This document shows, in pieces, positions 1 through 8,648 of a DNA stretch of 64,000 bases. The number at the start of each line of letters is the position of its first letter. The stretch's first letter is position 1. This DNA is from an uncultured bacterium. GTDB taxonomy: Bacteria > Verrucomicrobiota > Verrucomicrobiia > Verrucomicrobiales > V1-33. The stretch is from the NCBI GenBank assembly GCA_903954065.1, contig CAJBME010000301.1, positions 1-64,000 of the forward strand, in the 5' to 3' direction. The notes below the pieces were generated by a model. The model was not told the origin of the DNA, searched no databases, and saw only the letters and a list, made by a program, of their open reading frames with translations. Both the position numbers and the translations under genes were made by a program.

Positions 1-293
1 ACTTGAGCCATGTGTTTGGTGGTGGCAGGGCAGATGCCGCCGCAGCGGGTGTAGATGAATCCGATGAGGACTTTCTGGTCGCTGATCATGTCACTGCGGA
101 AGCGCATGGCCTGGCCGCGGTGGTTGGTCAAGGTCACATCCGGAAACCGGTCGGTGACGCGTTCTTTGATTTGGGTTTGGTGCAGCAGGTTGGACCGTTG
201 TCCGGTGACCTTGGAGCTGACGACGGGCACCTGGGCAGGCGCGGCCTCGAGGCGCAGGAAGCGGCGGAGGCTGATGGGTGAAGATGAGTACAT
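1..293 (-). CDS. SCO1/SenC-family copper chaperone (3' end outside window)
   Basis: Partial gene entering the window from the left; the first 97 residues are visible. After an N-terminus with SLRRFLRLEA, the sequence FPDVTLTNHRGQ leads into a thioredoxin-like strand, FIYTRCGGICP, which carries the CxxxC copper-binding/redox motif of Sco proteins. These proteins usually sit in the periplasm, anchored in the membrane, and deliver copper or reduce disulfides during assembly of copper enzymes. The start is ATG at 293; no strong ribosome site is visible upstream. It lies 60 bases downstream of the multicopper oxidase on the same strand, so it may help load copper into that enzyme or into a respiratory oxidase. 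The conserved downstream histidine of Sco proteins is outside the window, so activity cannot be judged. Confidence 0.85.
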   Translation of the reverse strand, partial: MYSSSPISLRRFLRLEAAPAQVPVVSSKVTGQRSNLLHQTQIKERVTDRFPDVTLTNHRGQAMRFRSDMISDQKVLIGFIYTRCGGICPATTKHMAQ

Positions 294-353
294 GATGTGA
301 AAGTGTATGGAGGAAATCAACAGCTGGTTGCGTGGATGGTGGGGAGTCTGGTC

Positions 354-1721
354 TCAGCTGAAGATGTGTGGGTTGGCTTTGATGAAAGAATGGGGGATCC
401 CGGCGGTCTTCTCATCCACGGAGAACCATTCTCCATTGAGGGTGGGCGGGTTCTTGACGCCGGTGACCGGATCTTGGCCGCAGACCTCGAACTGCTTCAT
501 CATGCGCATGTCTTCGTGGTTGTTGTTGTGGCAATGGAAGACGAAGGGCCCGCAAAACGTTCTAAAGCGCATCTTGACCTCGGCCGTGGTATTGGTGTCG
601 AGGTACGTCGTATCGGTTTTATAGGCCCATACTTCGCGTGGGCGCTTGCCGTTCAATTTGGTGATTTGGTGTGACTCGAGGTGCATATGGGTCGGGTGGA
701 CCCAGCCGCCCGAACTATTGCTGAGGTTCCAGCGTTCGGCGGTGTTGACTATCGGATCGGCGTCTGGGCGGAAGGCGGAATAGAATTCGCCATTGATGAC
801 CCAGGCCCCATTGGAGCGGCCGAGTTTAAAGTCGCGGGTGGCGACAATTTCCGACTCGGGGATTTCGTGGTGAGGCCGGAGCGGCGTATTGGCATTGATG
901 GTGCAGTCATTGCGAACCGTCCCGCCGATGACATTGAACTTAACGAGTCGGATGGGGTTTCTGGTGTTGATTCCCTTGGGCTTGCGGCCGTCGGTTTGTT
1001 CCATGATGTTCTCGAGGTAAATCACGGAACCGGCAGCGGCTTTGCTGAAGTCGATGATGACGTCGGCGCGTTTGCCTGGGACCAGAGTGATGCGGGTGAC
1101 GGTGACTCCTTTGGGCAGCAACCAGCTGTCATTACCGATTTGCAGCATCGAAGCATTGTTGCTCAAGCGCAGTTCATAGATGCGGGCCAGTGAAGCGCAG
1201 AGGAAGCGGAAGCGATATTTACGACGCTCAACGTTCATGAATGGCTGAACCACACCGTTGGCGCAGAACAAGTTGCCAAGTCGGCCGTCGTGATCGAGCG
1301 GGTCCCAGGAAATGGTGCCGTCGAGGTTGAGCAGTTGGTCGGTGAGGGCAATAGGCACATCGTATGGAGCCTGCTCACCATCTGGACCGTCGATTTGCGG
1401 CAGGATATTTTTCGCGATCAAGTCTTCTTCGAAAGGATCGGTGAAGAGCGAGAAGCCGGCGAGACCATGGGCCACGTTGTGGGCGGTCACGTCATTGCCG
1501 TGGTCATGATACCACATGGTGGAAGGCGATTCGGACCAGTCTTCGGAGCCATCCGCATTGCGGGGGACGCAGTTGGGGTAATAATAATCTCGGGTTTCGC
1601 CGTGCAGGGTGTAGAAGCATGGATGGCCATCGGAGTGCGCTGGGCTGTGGGCCCCGTGGTGGTGCAGGGACGCCTCGACATCGAGTGGGTTATGGACCCG
1701 GATGACCATGGGTTCACCCAA
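354..1721 (-). CDS. Multicopper oxidase (laccase/CotA-like)
   Basis: Three-cupredoxin-type multicopper oxidase, which couples one-electron oxidation of a substrate to reduction of O2 to water. All four copper-ligand blocks are visible: LHHHGAH, WYHDHGN, HPTHMHLESH and HCHNNNHEDMRM. The last contains the type-1 Cys and a Met axial ligand. The start is a problem. The annotated start is a TTG at 1721, yet the same frame continues upstream with typical family sequence (HQYIPGIDTPSFAYDGIFPGPTI would precede it) as far as about 1850. It stays open to a stop at 1992-1994 with no in-frame ATG, GTG or TTG, and no signal peptide is visible. Either a frameshift separates the export signal or an unusual start is used. 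It is divergent from the vWA gene and followed by the Sco gene. Substrate unknown. Confidence 0.88.
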   Translation of the reverse strand: MGEPMVIRVHNPLDVEASLHHHGAHSPAHSDGHPCFYTLHGETRDYYYPNCVPRNADGSEDWSESPSTMWYHDHGNDVTAHNVAHGLAGFSLFTDPFEEDLIAKNILPQIDGPDGEQAPYDVPIALTDQLLNLDGTISWDPLDHDGRLGNLFCANGVVQPFMNVERRKYRFRFLCASLARIYELRLSNNASMLQIGNDSWLLPKGVTVTRITLVPGKRADVIIDFSKAAAGSVIYLENIMEQTDGRKPKGINTRNPIRLVKFNVIGGTVRNDCTINANTPLRPHHEIPESEIVATRDFKLGRSNGAWVINGEFYSAFRPDADPIVNTAERWNLSNSSGGWVHPTHMHLESHQITKLNGKRPREVWAYKTDTTYLDTNTTAEVKMRFRTFCGPFVFHCHNNNHEDMRMMKQFEVCGQDPVTGVKNPPTLNGEWFSVDEKTAGIPHSFIKANPHIFS

Positions 1722-1936
1722 GCGGGCGCGAATCGTTGGGCCGGGGAAGATACCGTCGTAGGCGAAACTGGGCGTATCGATACCGGGGATGTACTGGTGG
1801 ATGGGGTGAGGAGGAGGTGGGAGTGCTGCTTTCCTGAGGGTGGCGTCGGTGGGGGCGGACGGTTGGGATGGGTGTTTTGGGCGATTTTTTGCGAAATTTG
1901 GCGGGCTGGCGGCGTGTTTTCTTCTAGAGTGGGGGC

Positions 1937-4909
1937 GTGTCTTTTCTGAATATTGCGCTGTTGAGTGGACTGGGGGCCATTGCGATACCGATCATCATTC
2001 ATCTTTTGAACCGGCGGACGGCCCGGAGGGTTGAATGGGGGGCGATGCGTTTTCTGTTGGATTCGTTGCGGTCGCGGAAGAAGCGGATTCAGCTGGAAGA
2101 GGCGTTATTGATGGCGGCGCGGTGTTTGTTAGTGGCGCTGGTGGTGTTGTGTGTAGCGCGGCCGCTGGCGGAGGCTGGATCGTCTGTGTCGTGGGCGGTG
2201 GTGATGCCGGTTTTCTTGCTTGGGGTGGGACTGGCGGCGGTGACCACGGTGATGTGGCCGGAGAAACGGTGGCGAGGCAAGTTGCTGACGGTCACTGTTT
2301 TATTATTAGCCTTAGGTGTGTTGGCGGCGTGTGCGGGGCGTTGGTGGCCGTTGCATGGATCGGGTTCCGCGGGTGGTCGTGATGTGGCCGTGGTGGTGGA
2401 TGGCTCGATGTCGATGACGCTGGCGCCGGGCGGCGGCGGCACGAATTTTGAGGCTGCGCTCCGGGAAGCGGAGCAGGTGGTGAACGAGGCGGGCCGCGGC
2501 ACGTCCTTTTCTTTGATTTTGGGGGCGCCGGTGCCGCAGGCGGTGTTGGCGCAGCCGCTGGTCAATCGCGCTGAAGTCCGGAGCGCATTGGACACCTTGC
2601 AACCGGTGAACGGCCGGATGGCCGCCTTTGACGCTCTGTCGCTGGCCACGCTTTCGCTGGCGCAGGGTCGGCATCCGCAAAAAGAAATCATTGTGCTGAC
2701 TGATGGACAAGACGCTGGATGGGAGCTGGACCGGCCCGCGCGCTGGGAGTCGTTGCAGGCTGGATTCAGTGCCTTGAAATCGCCGCCTCGTTTGATTATC
2801 AGGCAGTTTCCACTGGCTGCGAACGTGCGGAATCTGGCGGTGGCCGGCGTGCGGTTCTCCCGCGAGGTTATTGGTACTGACCGTCCGGTGGTGATTGACG
2901 TATCGGTCACTAATACGGGAGGGGAAGCGGTGACTCCGGGGGCGGTGGAACTGACCCTTGATGGCACGACATTGAGCGATGCATCGCTGGGTCAAATCGG
3001 GCCTGGGGCGACGGAAACCATTCGTTTCACGCACACCTTTGCGCGCAGTGGTGGCCATGTTTTGAAGGCGTCGGTTAAAGTGGAAGATGACCTGCCGGGG
3101 GACGATGGATGGACGAGCGTGGTTGAGGTGCGGTCGCGGGTGCGTGTTTTGATTGTGGACGGTTCGCCGGGCGGTCCGTTTCTGGAGCGGGCCAGTTCCT
3201 TTGCGGCGTTGGCGTTGGCTCCTGGCAGTCTGGCGGCGTCATGGGTGCCGGCTGGTGCGGCGGGTTCATCGTCAACGAGTGATGCGGCTGCGGTTGCTGA
3301 TTTGATTGACCCTGAAGTGCGAGCGGTGGCGTCGCTGGCGTCGTTGGAAAGTTATGCGCCTTATGATGCGGTGATTTTGTGTGATGTGGCGGCGCTGGCT
3401 CCCTCGCAGGCGCGGATGCTTGCGGGGTTTGTGGAGGCGGGTGGCGGTTTGCTATTGGCGCCCGGGGTGCGGGCTGACCCGTTGTTTTACAACGGTTGGC
3501 AGGGGACAACGGGAGCCCCGGTGGCGCCGGTGCGGTTGGTGCAGCAGGTGGTGGTCCCTGATGGCGGGCAGGTGCTGCCGGCGTTGACGACGTTCAGCCA
3601 TCCGGCATTACGGGTGGTGGCGGATGCGAAACAGAGTGACATTGGGTCGTTGGTTTTTTCTCGTTACTGGCAACTCAGTGACAACACGTCCCGGGAACCC
3701 GCGGTGACTATTGGCGCGCGCCTCGCCACCGGCGAGCCGCTGCTGGCCGCCCGCCAGCTTGGGCAAGGGAGCGTGTTGTCGCTGGCGGCGTCACTTGATT
3801 CGAATGGCTCTAATCTGCCCTCGAGGCAGGCATTTGTGGCGCTGTTGCACGAGATTATTTACCACCTTGTTGACCCAGGCGGTCAGCGACTCAACCGGCA
3901 GCCGGCTTATGTGGTGAACGTGCCGCTGACGCGAACGCGGGCTGCCACTGGGCTGCGCGGCGAGTATTTCCGTCGTTCGGCGCCGGACGTGGTGGTAGTG
4001 AGCCGCATTGATCCCCAGCTTGATTTCAAGTGGGGGCAGGACGCGCCTGCGGCTGGGCTAGCCGGTGATTCTTTTGGTGTCCGGTGGTCTGGTGGTCTCG
4101 TGGCGCGGGTCAGTGGTGATTATACCTTTCATGTGGAGGCGGATGACAGTGCGGACCTGACGGTCAATGGTCAGATGTTGTTTGAGGCCAGCCGGCGGAA
4201 GAAGGAAAGAATCAAACTACAGGCTGGCGAGGTGGTTCCGATTGGGGTGGTTTTCCGTCAGGATGGAGGGGCGGCGGAATGCCGACTTTCGTGGGAATCG
4301 GAGCAGGTCCCGCGGCAGAAGGTTCCATCGGAATGTTTGGTGCCTTATTTGCCACAGGATCAGGGTGATGTGAACGAGAGCAGCATGGGAGTTTTTACGG
4401 CGGTGGGGCCTGACCAGCAGCCGAGGAAGGTGGAAATCATCCGCACTCCGGCGGGCACGTTGGCGCGACTTGAGCAGACGGTGATTCCTGGCTTGTATCA
4501 AGTGACCCTGCCCGAGACCGCCCGGGCCGGGCTGCAAGACCTGTTGACGGCCGAAGGCACCCTGGCGTTTACGGTGGTGCCCGACGCCACCGAAGGCGTG
4601 ATCAAACCATTGACCGACGAGGCCTTTGCGTTTTTTAACCGCTATGCGCCGACGTTGCGGCCGAGCAGCGCTAATCAGGTCGTCGACATCTTGGCGGGCC
4701 GCCAGTACGGGGAGGAATTGTGGAAATATCTGGCCGTGGGAGCCCTCTTTCTGCTTCTCGCCGAGATCGCCCTGACCCGGTGGATTGCCCGCCAGAGGCA
4801 GAGCGGCACCGAGGCCCCCATCGATATCTCCTCTCGTTTTGAACCCCGGCACGCGTTCACCGAAACCGTGGAAAAGCTGCGCCAAGCCGGGGCCCGGCCG
4901 CCGGCGTGA
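1937..4909 (+). CDS. BatA-type vWA membrane protein with inserted PA14 domain
   Basis: 990 residues. The N-terminus (MSFLNIALLSGLGAI, then HLLNRRTARRVEWGAM) is the BatA/aerotolerance-regulator N-terminal domain, with membrane helices in the first 75 residues and near 90-135. A von Willebrand A region follows, with the metal site DGSMS at about residue 155. Residues ~671-810 form a PA14 domain (GLRGEYFRR, then HVEADDSADLTVNG), a sugar- or ligand-binding beta sandwich. One more membrane helix lies near the C-terminus (~935-955). GTG start at 1937. BatA-like proteins usually occur with MoxR ATPases and DUF58 proteins, none of which are here, so this is an orphan. PA14 inside a BatA protein suggests binding of an envelope polysaccharide, which is inference. 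Confidence 0.9.
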   Translation: MSFLNIALLSGLGAIAIPIIIHLLNRRTARRVEWGAMRFLLDSLRSRKKRIQLEEALLMAARCLLVALVVLCVARPLAEAGSSVSWAVVMPVFLLGVGLAAVTTVMWPEKRWRGKLLTVTVLLLALGVLAACAGRWWPLHGSGSAGGRDVAVVVDGSMSMTLAPGGGGTNFEAALREAEQVVNEAGRGTSFSLILGAPVPQAVLAQPLVNRAEVRSALDTLQPVNGRMAAFDALSLATLSLAQGRHPQKEIIVLTDGQDAGWELDRPARWESLQAGFSALKSPPRLIIRQFPLAANVRNLAVAGVRFSREVIGTDRPVVIDVSVTNTGGEAVTPGAVELTLDGTTLSDASLGQIGPGATETIRFTHTFARSGGHVLKASVKVEDDLPGDDGWTSVVEVRSRVRVLIVDGSPGGPFLERASSFAALALAPGSLAASWVPAGAAGSSSTSDAAAVADLIDPEVRAVASLASLESYAPYDAVILCDVAALAPSQARMLAGFVEAGGGLLLAPGVRADPLFYNGWQGTTGAPVAPVRLVQQVVVPDGGQVLPALTTFSHPALRVVADAKQSDIGSLVFSRYWQLSDNTSREPAVTIGARLATGEPLLAARQLGQGSVLSLAASLDSNGSNLPSRQAFVALLHEIIYHLVDPGGQRLNRQPAYVVNVPLTRTRAATGLRGEYFRRSAPDVVVVSRIDPQLDFKWGQDAPAAGLAGDSFGVRWSGGLVARVSGDYTFHVEADDSADLTVNGQMLFEASRRKKERIKLQAGEVVPIGVVFRQDGGAAECRLSWESEQVPRQKVPSECLVPYLPQDQGDVNESSMGVFTAVGPDQQPRKVEIIRTPAGTLARLEQTVIPGLYQVTLPETARAGLQDLLTAEGTLAFTVVPDATEGVIKPLTDEAFAFFNRYAPTLRPSSANQVVDILAGRQYGEELWKYLAVGALFLLLAEIALTRWIARQRQSGTEAPIDISSRFEPRHAFTETVEKLRQAGARPPA

Positions 4910-4913
4910 ATGC

Positions 4914-4928
4914 GCAACACCCACTTTT
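4914..4928. repeat. Half copy of interspersed palindrome
   Basis: ACACCCACTTTTGTC between the convergent ends of the vWA gene and recJ matches the left arm plus spacer of the copies at 25764 and 26009. No right arm is present. Confidence 0.5.
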
Positions 4929-4929
4929 G

Positions 4930-6696
4930 TCACTGACTGGCTGTCAATGACTCAGGAGGATGATCTGATCTGGGATGAGCGGAGCGAAGGTTTTGGATGT
5001 AGATTTCCACGCGTTCTTCGCCGCGCCATGCGCCGCGTTGGATGGTGACGACGGCATCCCACGGGGGAGGGGGCAGCGGAATGGAGGCGCTGTCGAACCA
5101 CATGGCGGTGGCGATGGTGCCTTGTTGGTGGAAGCTCATCCGGCGGTGTTTTTCTTTGAGCAGCCGTGGTTCTTCGTACGGTTCCACGCCGCGCAGGAGC
5201 AGGAGTGGCTCGCGGTTGGCTTCGCCGAAAGGTTCAAGTTTTTCGTAGGCATCGAGGAGCTCGAAGTCGAGTTCGCAGAGTGGGGTGACGGCGTCGACCC
5301 AGAGGTGTGGGCGGGTGGCGCCGTTGGTGGCCAGCTGTGTGGCTATGGATTGGGTGAAGCGGGTGGAGAATTCTTCAAAGCATGATTGGGCGATGGTCAA
5401 GCCGGCGGCCATCGGGTGACCGCCGCCTTTGACGAGGGACGAGCGGCAGGCGTCGAGGGCGGCGACGAGCGAGATGCCTTCCACGCTACGGCCGCTTCCT
5501 TTGCCGGTGCCGGTGGCATCAAAAGCAATGACAAAAACGGGGCGTTGAAAGCGACGGGCCAGCTTTCCGGCGACGATACCGACGACGCCTGGGTGCCATG
5601 AATCGGATCCGAGAACGAGGGCACAGACATCACTGGCGGCGAGTTTTTCTGCGGCCGCGGCCATGGCTTCGGATTCGACCCGGGCCTGAACCGCCTGTCG
5701 TTCCCGATTTTGTTCATCGAGTTGGTGGGCCAGCCCGCTCGCTTGGGCGAAGTTTTCGGTAGTCAGCAGGTCGAGGGCGGCTTGGGCGGTGTCGAGGCGG
5801 CCGGCGGCATTGAGGCGCGGGCCGAGGCGGAATCCGAGGTGCATGGCGCGCGGTCGTCCTTGCACTCCGCAGACGTCCTTGAGGGCGCAGAGGCCGGCGT
5901 GGCGGGTGGTTTCCAATTTTTCCAGTCCTTTGGAGACGAGGAGGCGGTTTTCTGCCACGAGCGGCACAACGTCGGCCACCGTGCCGAGGGCGACGAGGTC
6001 GAGCAAGTTTTCGAGCAAGCTGCGCTGCGCCGTGGTGCCGCGCGCTTTGAGCAGGGCATGAGCCAGTTTGAAGGCGAGCCCGGCGGTGCATAGGTAGTGG
6101 AAATCATTTCCGAGCTTGGGATTGACGACGATGGCATCGGGCAGCCCCTCGAGCGCTGGTTCATGGTGGTCGAGGACGATCACATCAATGCCTTCGGCCC
6201 GCAGCCAAGCAATTTCCGCGAGGGAAGACGTGCCGCAGTCGACGGCCATCAGCAAATGGGGGCGTTCGCTGGCCAAGCACCGCCGCAACCCGTCCTCGCT
6301 CAAGCCGTAACCTTCATCACCCCGATGGGGCAAAAACGGTCGTACCACCAGCCCGAGCTCCCGCAAAACTCGGGACAAAATCGCGAGCGAAGTGACGCCA
6401 TCGACATCGTAATCGCCGTACAGTACGACCCGCTCACGGCGGTCGATCGCTTGTTCTAGCCGGGTCACGGCTTCCGGCATGTTGGGCAGCGCCTCTGGGG
6501 CAGTCAGGTGGGCGAGTTTGGGGCGCAGGAATTTTTCCAATTCCTCCTCACGGATGACGCCGCGCTGGGCCAGCAGGGTGCGCACGAGTGCGGGCAGGCG
6601 GCAGGCGGCGGGGGCTTGGTCTACGGCTTCCTGTGCGCCGGCTGGGGTTGGTCGCAGCAACCATTCTTTTTCCACCGCGTAGTCCTTGAGAGTCAT
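4930..6696 (-). CDS. recJ: Single-stranded-DNA-specific exonuclease RecJ
   Basis: 5'-3' exonuclease on single-stranded DNA, acting in RecF-pathway recombination, mismatch repair and base-excision repair in the cytoplasm. The DHH phosphoesterase core shows GDYDVDG (motif I), VDCGTSS and VLDHHEP (motif III). The C-terminal DHHA1 domain carries GGGHPMAAG, followed by the RecJ OB-type tail. About 588 residues, normal for the family. I chose ATG 6696 because GAGGA at 6701-6705 sits a few bases before it; a GTG at 6717 would place that ribosome site inside the gene. Divergent from homoserine dehydrogenase across a hairpin-containing spacer and convergent with the vWA gene. Confidence 0.96.
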   Translation of the reverse strand: MTLKDYAVEKEWLLRPTPAGAQEAVDQAPAACRLPALVRTLLAQRGVIREEELEKFLRPKLAHLTAPEALPNMPEAVTRLEQAIDRRERVVLYGDYDVDGVTSLAILSRVLRELGLVVRPFLPHRGDEGYGLSEDGLRRCLASERPHLLMAVDCGTSSLAEIAWLRAEGIDVIVLDHHEPALEGLPDAIVVNPKLGNDFHYLCTAGLAFKLAHALLKARGTTAQRSLLENLLDLVALGTVADVVPLVAENRLLVSKGLEKLETTRHAGLCALKDVCGVQGRPRAMHLGFRLGPRLNAAGRLDTAQAALDLLTTENFAQASGLAHQLDEQNRERQAVQARVESEAMAAAAEKLAASDVCALVLGSDSWHPGVVGIVAGKLARRFQRPVFVIAFDATGTGKGSGRSVEGISLVAALDACRSSLVKGGGHPMAAGLTIAQSCFEEFSTRFTQSIATQLATNGATRPHLWVDAVTPLCELDFELLDAYEKLEPFGEANREPLLLLRGVEPYEEPRLLKEKHRRMSFHQQGTIATAMWFDSASIPLPPPPWDAVVTIQRGAWRGEERVEIYIQNLRSAHPRSDHPPESLTASQ

Positions 6697-6700
6697 GAGT

Positions 6701-6705
6701 TCCTC
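6701..6705 (-). promoter_or_regulatory. recJ ribosome binding site
   Basis: GAGGA on the minus strand, 4 bases before ATG 6696. It decides between that start and the upstream GTG at 6717. Confidence 0.6.
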
Positions 6706-6767
6706 ACTGTGGCGCACTGGAGCGTTCTTTCCAGTCTGACGCGCGGGCTTGTGTTGAGGGCGAGGTG

Positions 6768-6825
6768 GGCGGATGATGTTGGAGCGCAGCGTTTGCTTTC
6801 CGCTCTGGCGCGCTCATCATCCGCC
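6768..6825 (+). promoter_or_regulatory. Stem-loop in the hom leader, followed by TTTT
   Basis: Perfect 11-bp arms GGCGGATGATG (6768-6778) and CATCATCCGCC (6815-6825) enclose 36 bases. The loop contains a second 5-bp stem (GAGCG/CGCTC). TTTT follows directly, and the hom ATG begins 18 bases later. The shape fits an intrinsic terminator or attenuator ahead of hom, or a terminator-like barrier in the divergent spacer with recJ. No leader peptide rich in Thr or Met is evident. Confidence 0.5.
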
Positions 6826-6843
6826 TTTTGACGTATACACAAC

Positions 6844-8142
6844 ATGGCAGCGACAATTTCCATTGGATTGGCGGGTTTAGGCAACGTGGGTGCCGGGGTT
6901 TACAAGAACCTTGAGCGCAACGGGGACCTGCTGGCTGAGCGCACCGGGCACCGGTTTGAGGTGGTGCGAGTGGCGGTCCGTGACTTGGGCAAGGCCCGGG
7001 ATGTGGAAGTTCCGGCCGCTCGGCTGACCACGGACTGGCGCGACTTGGTCGCTGACCCGGCCATTCAGGTCATCGTGGAATTGATTGGCGGCGTGACCGA
7101 GGCGCATGAGCTGGTTAAATCCGCACTGGAGGCTGGCAAAATCGTCATTACTGGGAATAAGGCGCTGCTGGCTGAGCATGGGCATGAATTGATTGCCCTA
7201 GCGGAAAAAATGGATGTGCCATTGTACTTCGAGGCGGCGGTGGCCGGGGGTATTCCGATTATTAAGTCTGTGCGTGAAGCCTTGGTGGGCAATCACATAC
7301 TCGCTATTTACGGCATCATCAACGGCACGAGTAATTTTATTCTGACCCAGATGGCCCGCCGCGGGATTGACTACCGCACCGCGCTGGCTGAGGCGCAAGC
7401 CAGAGGGTATGCCGAAGCTGATCCGGCCCTCGATGTCAATGGCTGGGATGCCGCCCACAAAGCCATCATTCTCGCCTGGCTCAGCTACGGGCTCTGGGTG
7501 CGCCCGAATGAAATCGTGGTCGATGGCATTGAAAACGTCAGTGCGGCCGACATCCGGCTCGCGGCGACCCTTGGGTACACGATCAAGCTTCTGGGGGTGG
7601 TGCGACTTCACGAGGACCGCCGCATCGAAGTTCGTGTGCAGCCGACCCTTATTCCGAGCAGTCACATTCTGGCCAGCGTCAACGATGTCTTTAATGCGGT
7701 GGTTGTGCACGGCGACATCGTCGGCGAAACGCTGTTTTACGGCAGCGGGGCGGGCCAAAATGCCACCTCCAGCGCCGTCATTGCCGACTTGGCTGACGCC
7801 GCGCACAATTTGGCCAAGAATCCCGGCTGCCAAGGGTTTCTGCCGAGCGGCTATTACGGCCAGGCCGTCACTGTCGACGAAACCGTCTCGCCTTATTATA
7901 TACGGCTGCGCGTGGAAGACCGTCCGGGTGTGATTGCTCAGGTCACTTCGGTGATTGCCCGTCATGACATCGGACTCTCGAGTTTGGTGCAGCCGAAAGT
8001 CGAAGGGGGTGGGCCCGCCGACTTGATGCTGATGATGCACGCCGCCCCGTTCGGGAGAATGCGCGCGGCTCTGGGCGAGCTAGAAAAGCTTTCGTGTGTG
8101 ACGGAAAAACCTATTTTGATGCGCGTCGAAAATTTCGCGTGA
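6844..8142 (+). CDS. hom: Homoserine dehydrogenase
   Basis: NAD(P)H-dependent reduction of aspartate semialdehyde to homoserine, the branch point to threonine and methionine. The N-terminal Rossmann motif is GLAGLGNVGAGVYKNL (residues ~7-22). The catalytic region shows AVAGGIPIIK, NGTSNFILTQM and DVNGWDAAHK (~197-207), containing the Asp/Lys pair. The last ~80 residues form an ACT domain (YYIRLRVEDRPGVIAQVTSVIA), as in feedback-regulated monofunctional enzymes. 432 residues, full length. No other threonine or aspartate-pathway gene is adjacent. The stem-loop just upstream may regulate it. Confidence 0.97.
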   Translation: MAATISIGLAGLGNVGAGVYKNLERNGDLLAERTGHRFEVVRVAVRDLGKARDVEVPAARLTTDWRDLVADPAIQVIVELIGGVTEAHELVKSALEAGKIVITGNKALLAEHGHELIALAEKMDVPLYFEAAVAGGIPIIKSVREALVGNHILAIYGIINGTSNFILTQMARRGIDYRTALAEAQARGYAEADPALDVNGWDAAHKAIILAWLSYGLWVRPNEIVVDGIENVSAADIRLAATLGYTIKLLGVVRLHEDRRIEVRVQPTLIPSSHILASVNDVFNAVVVHGDIVGETLFYGSGAGQNATSSAVIADLADAAHNLAKNPGCQGFLPSGYYGQAVTVDETVSPYYIRLRVEDRPGVIAQVTSVIARHDIGLSSLVQPKVEGGGPADLMLMMHAAPFGRMRAALGELEKLSCVTEKPILMRVENFA

Positions 8143-8179
8143 GCGCCTTGGTGGGGGGCGGGTGGTCAGTGGACGGTGG

Positions 8180-8584
8180 TCAACTGTTGCGTGTGGGGGC
8201 GGGTCGGCTCCACAATTCGGCGAGGACGGGAAGGTCGGCGGGCGCCCATTCTAGGGTGGCGGCGGTATGGGAATCCACCCAGCGGAGGGCGGTGTGTTCG
8301 TGAGGTTCGGGCTGACCGGCGATGATTTCGGCGAGGAATGGGTGCAGTCGGATGACACCGCCGGGGTACGGGTGATCGACGGGGGTGAGGGGGGCGCCGA
8401 CGCGCAAGTCGCATCCGAGTTCTTCGCGGATTTCGCGGATGAGGGCGGTGGCGGCGGTTTCGCCGGCCTCGATTTTGCCTCCGGGAAATTCCCAGCGGCC
8501 GGCCTGGGCTTTGCCGGGCGGTCGCTGGGCGGCGAGCACACGGCCATCGGTCCTTTGGATTACCGCGCAGACGACATCGAGCAT
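8180..8584 (-). CDS. mutT: MutT-like Nudix hydrolase (8-oxo-dGTP diphosphatase type)
   Basis: 134 residues. The Nudix box runs from GGKIEAGET to REIREELGC, matching GX5EX7REXXEEXG. The flanking N-terminal MLDVVCAVIQ and RPPGKAQAGRWEFPGGK are typical of the MutT branch, which hydrolyses oxidised dGTP to prevent A:T to C:G transversions. ATG 8584 begins at the conserved first strand. A much longer open frame upstream on this strand is antisense to the next gene and is not used. Convergent with hom. Exact substrate within Nudix is inferred. Confidence 0.9.
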   Translation of the reverse strand: MLDVVCAVIQRTDGRVLAAQRPPGKAQAGRWEFPGGKIEAGETAATALIREIREELGCDLRVGAPLTPVDHPYPGGVIRLHPFLAEIIAGQPEPHEHTALRWVDSHTAATLEWAPADLPVLAELWSRPAPTRNS

Positions 8585-8648
8585 GGAGGCGAGTATTTTC
8601 CTGATCACCTGTGGTGACAACCTGAAGCTGCGGCGTTTATTGTTTAGC

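Noticed and set aside
2089..3058. Antisense open frames inside the vWA gene
   Set aside because: Low-complexity Ser/Thr/Arg translations typical of frame shadows.
8385..8648. N-terminal extension of the sugar-dehydrogenase-like protein
   Set aside because: Antisense to mutT, atypical composition, and it would bury the signal peptide.
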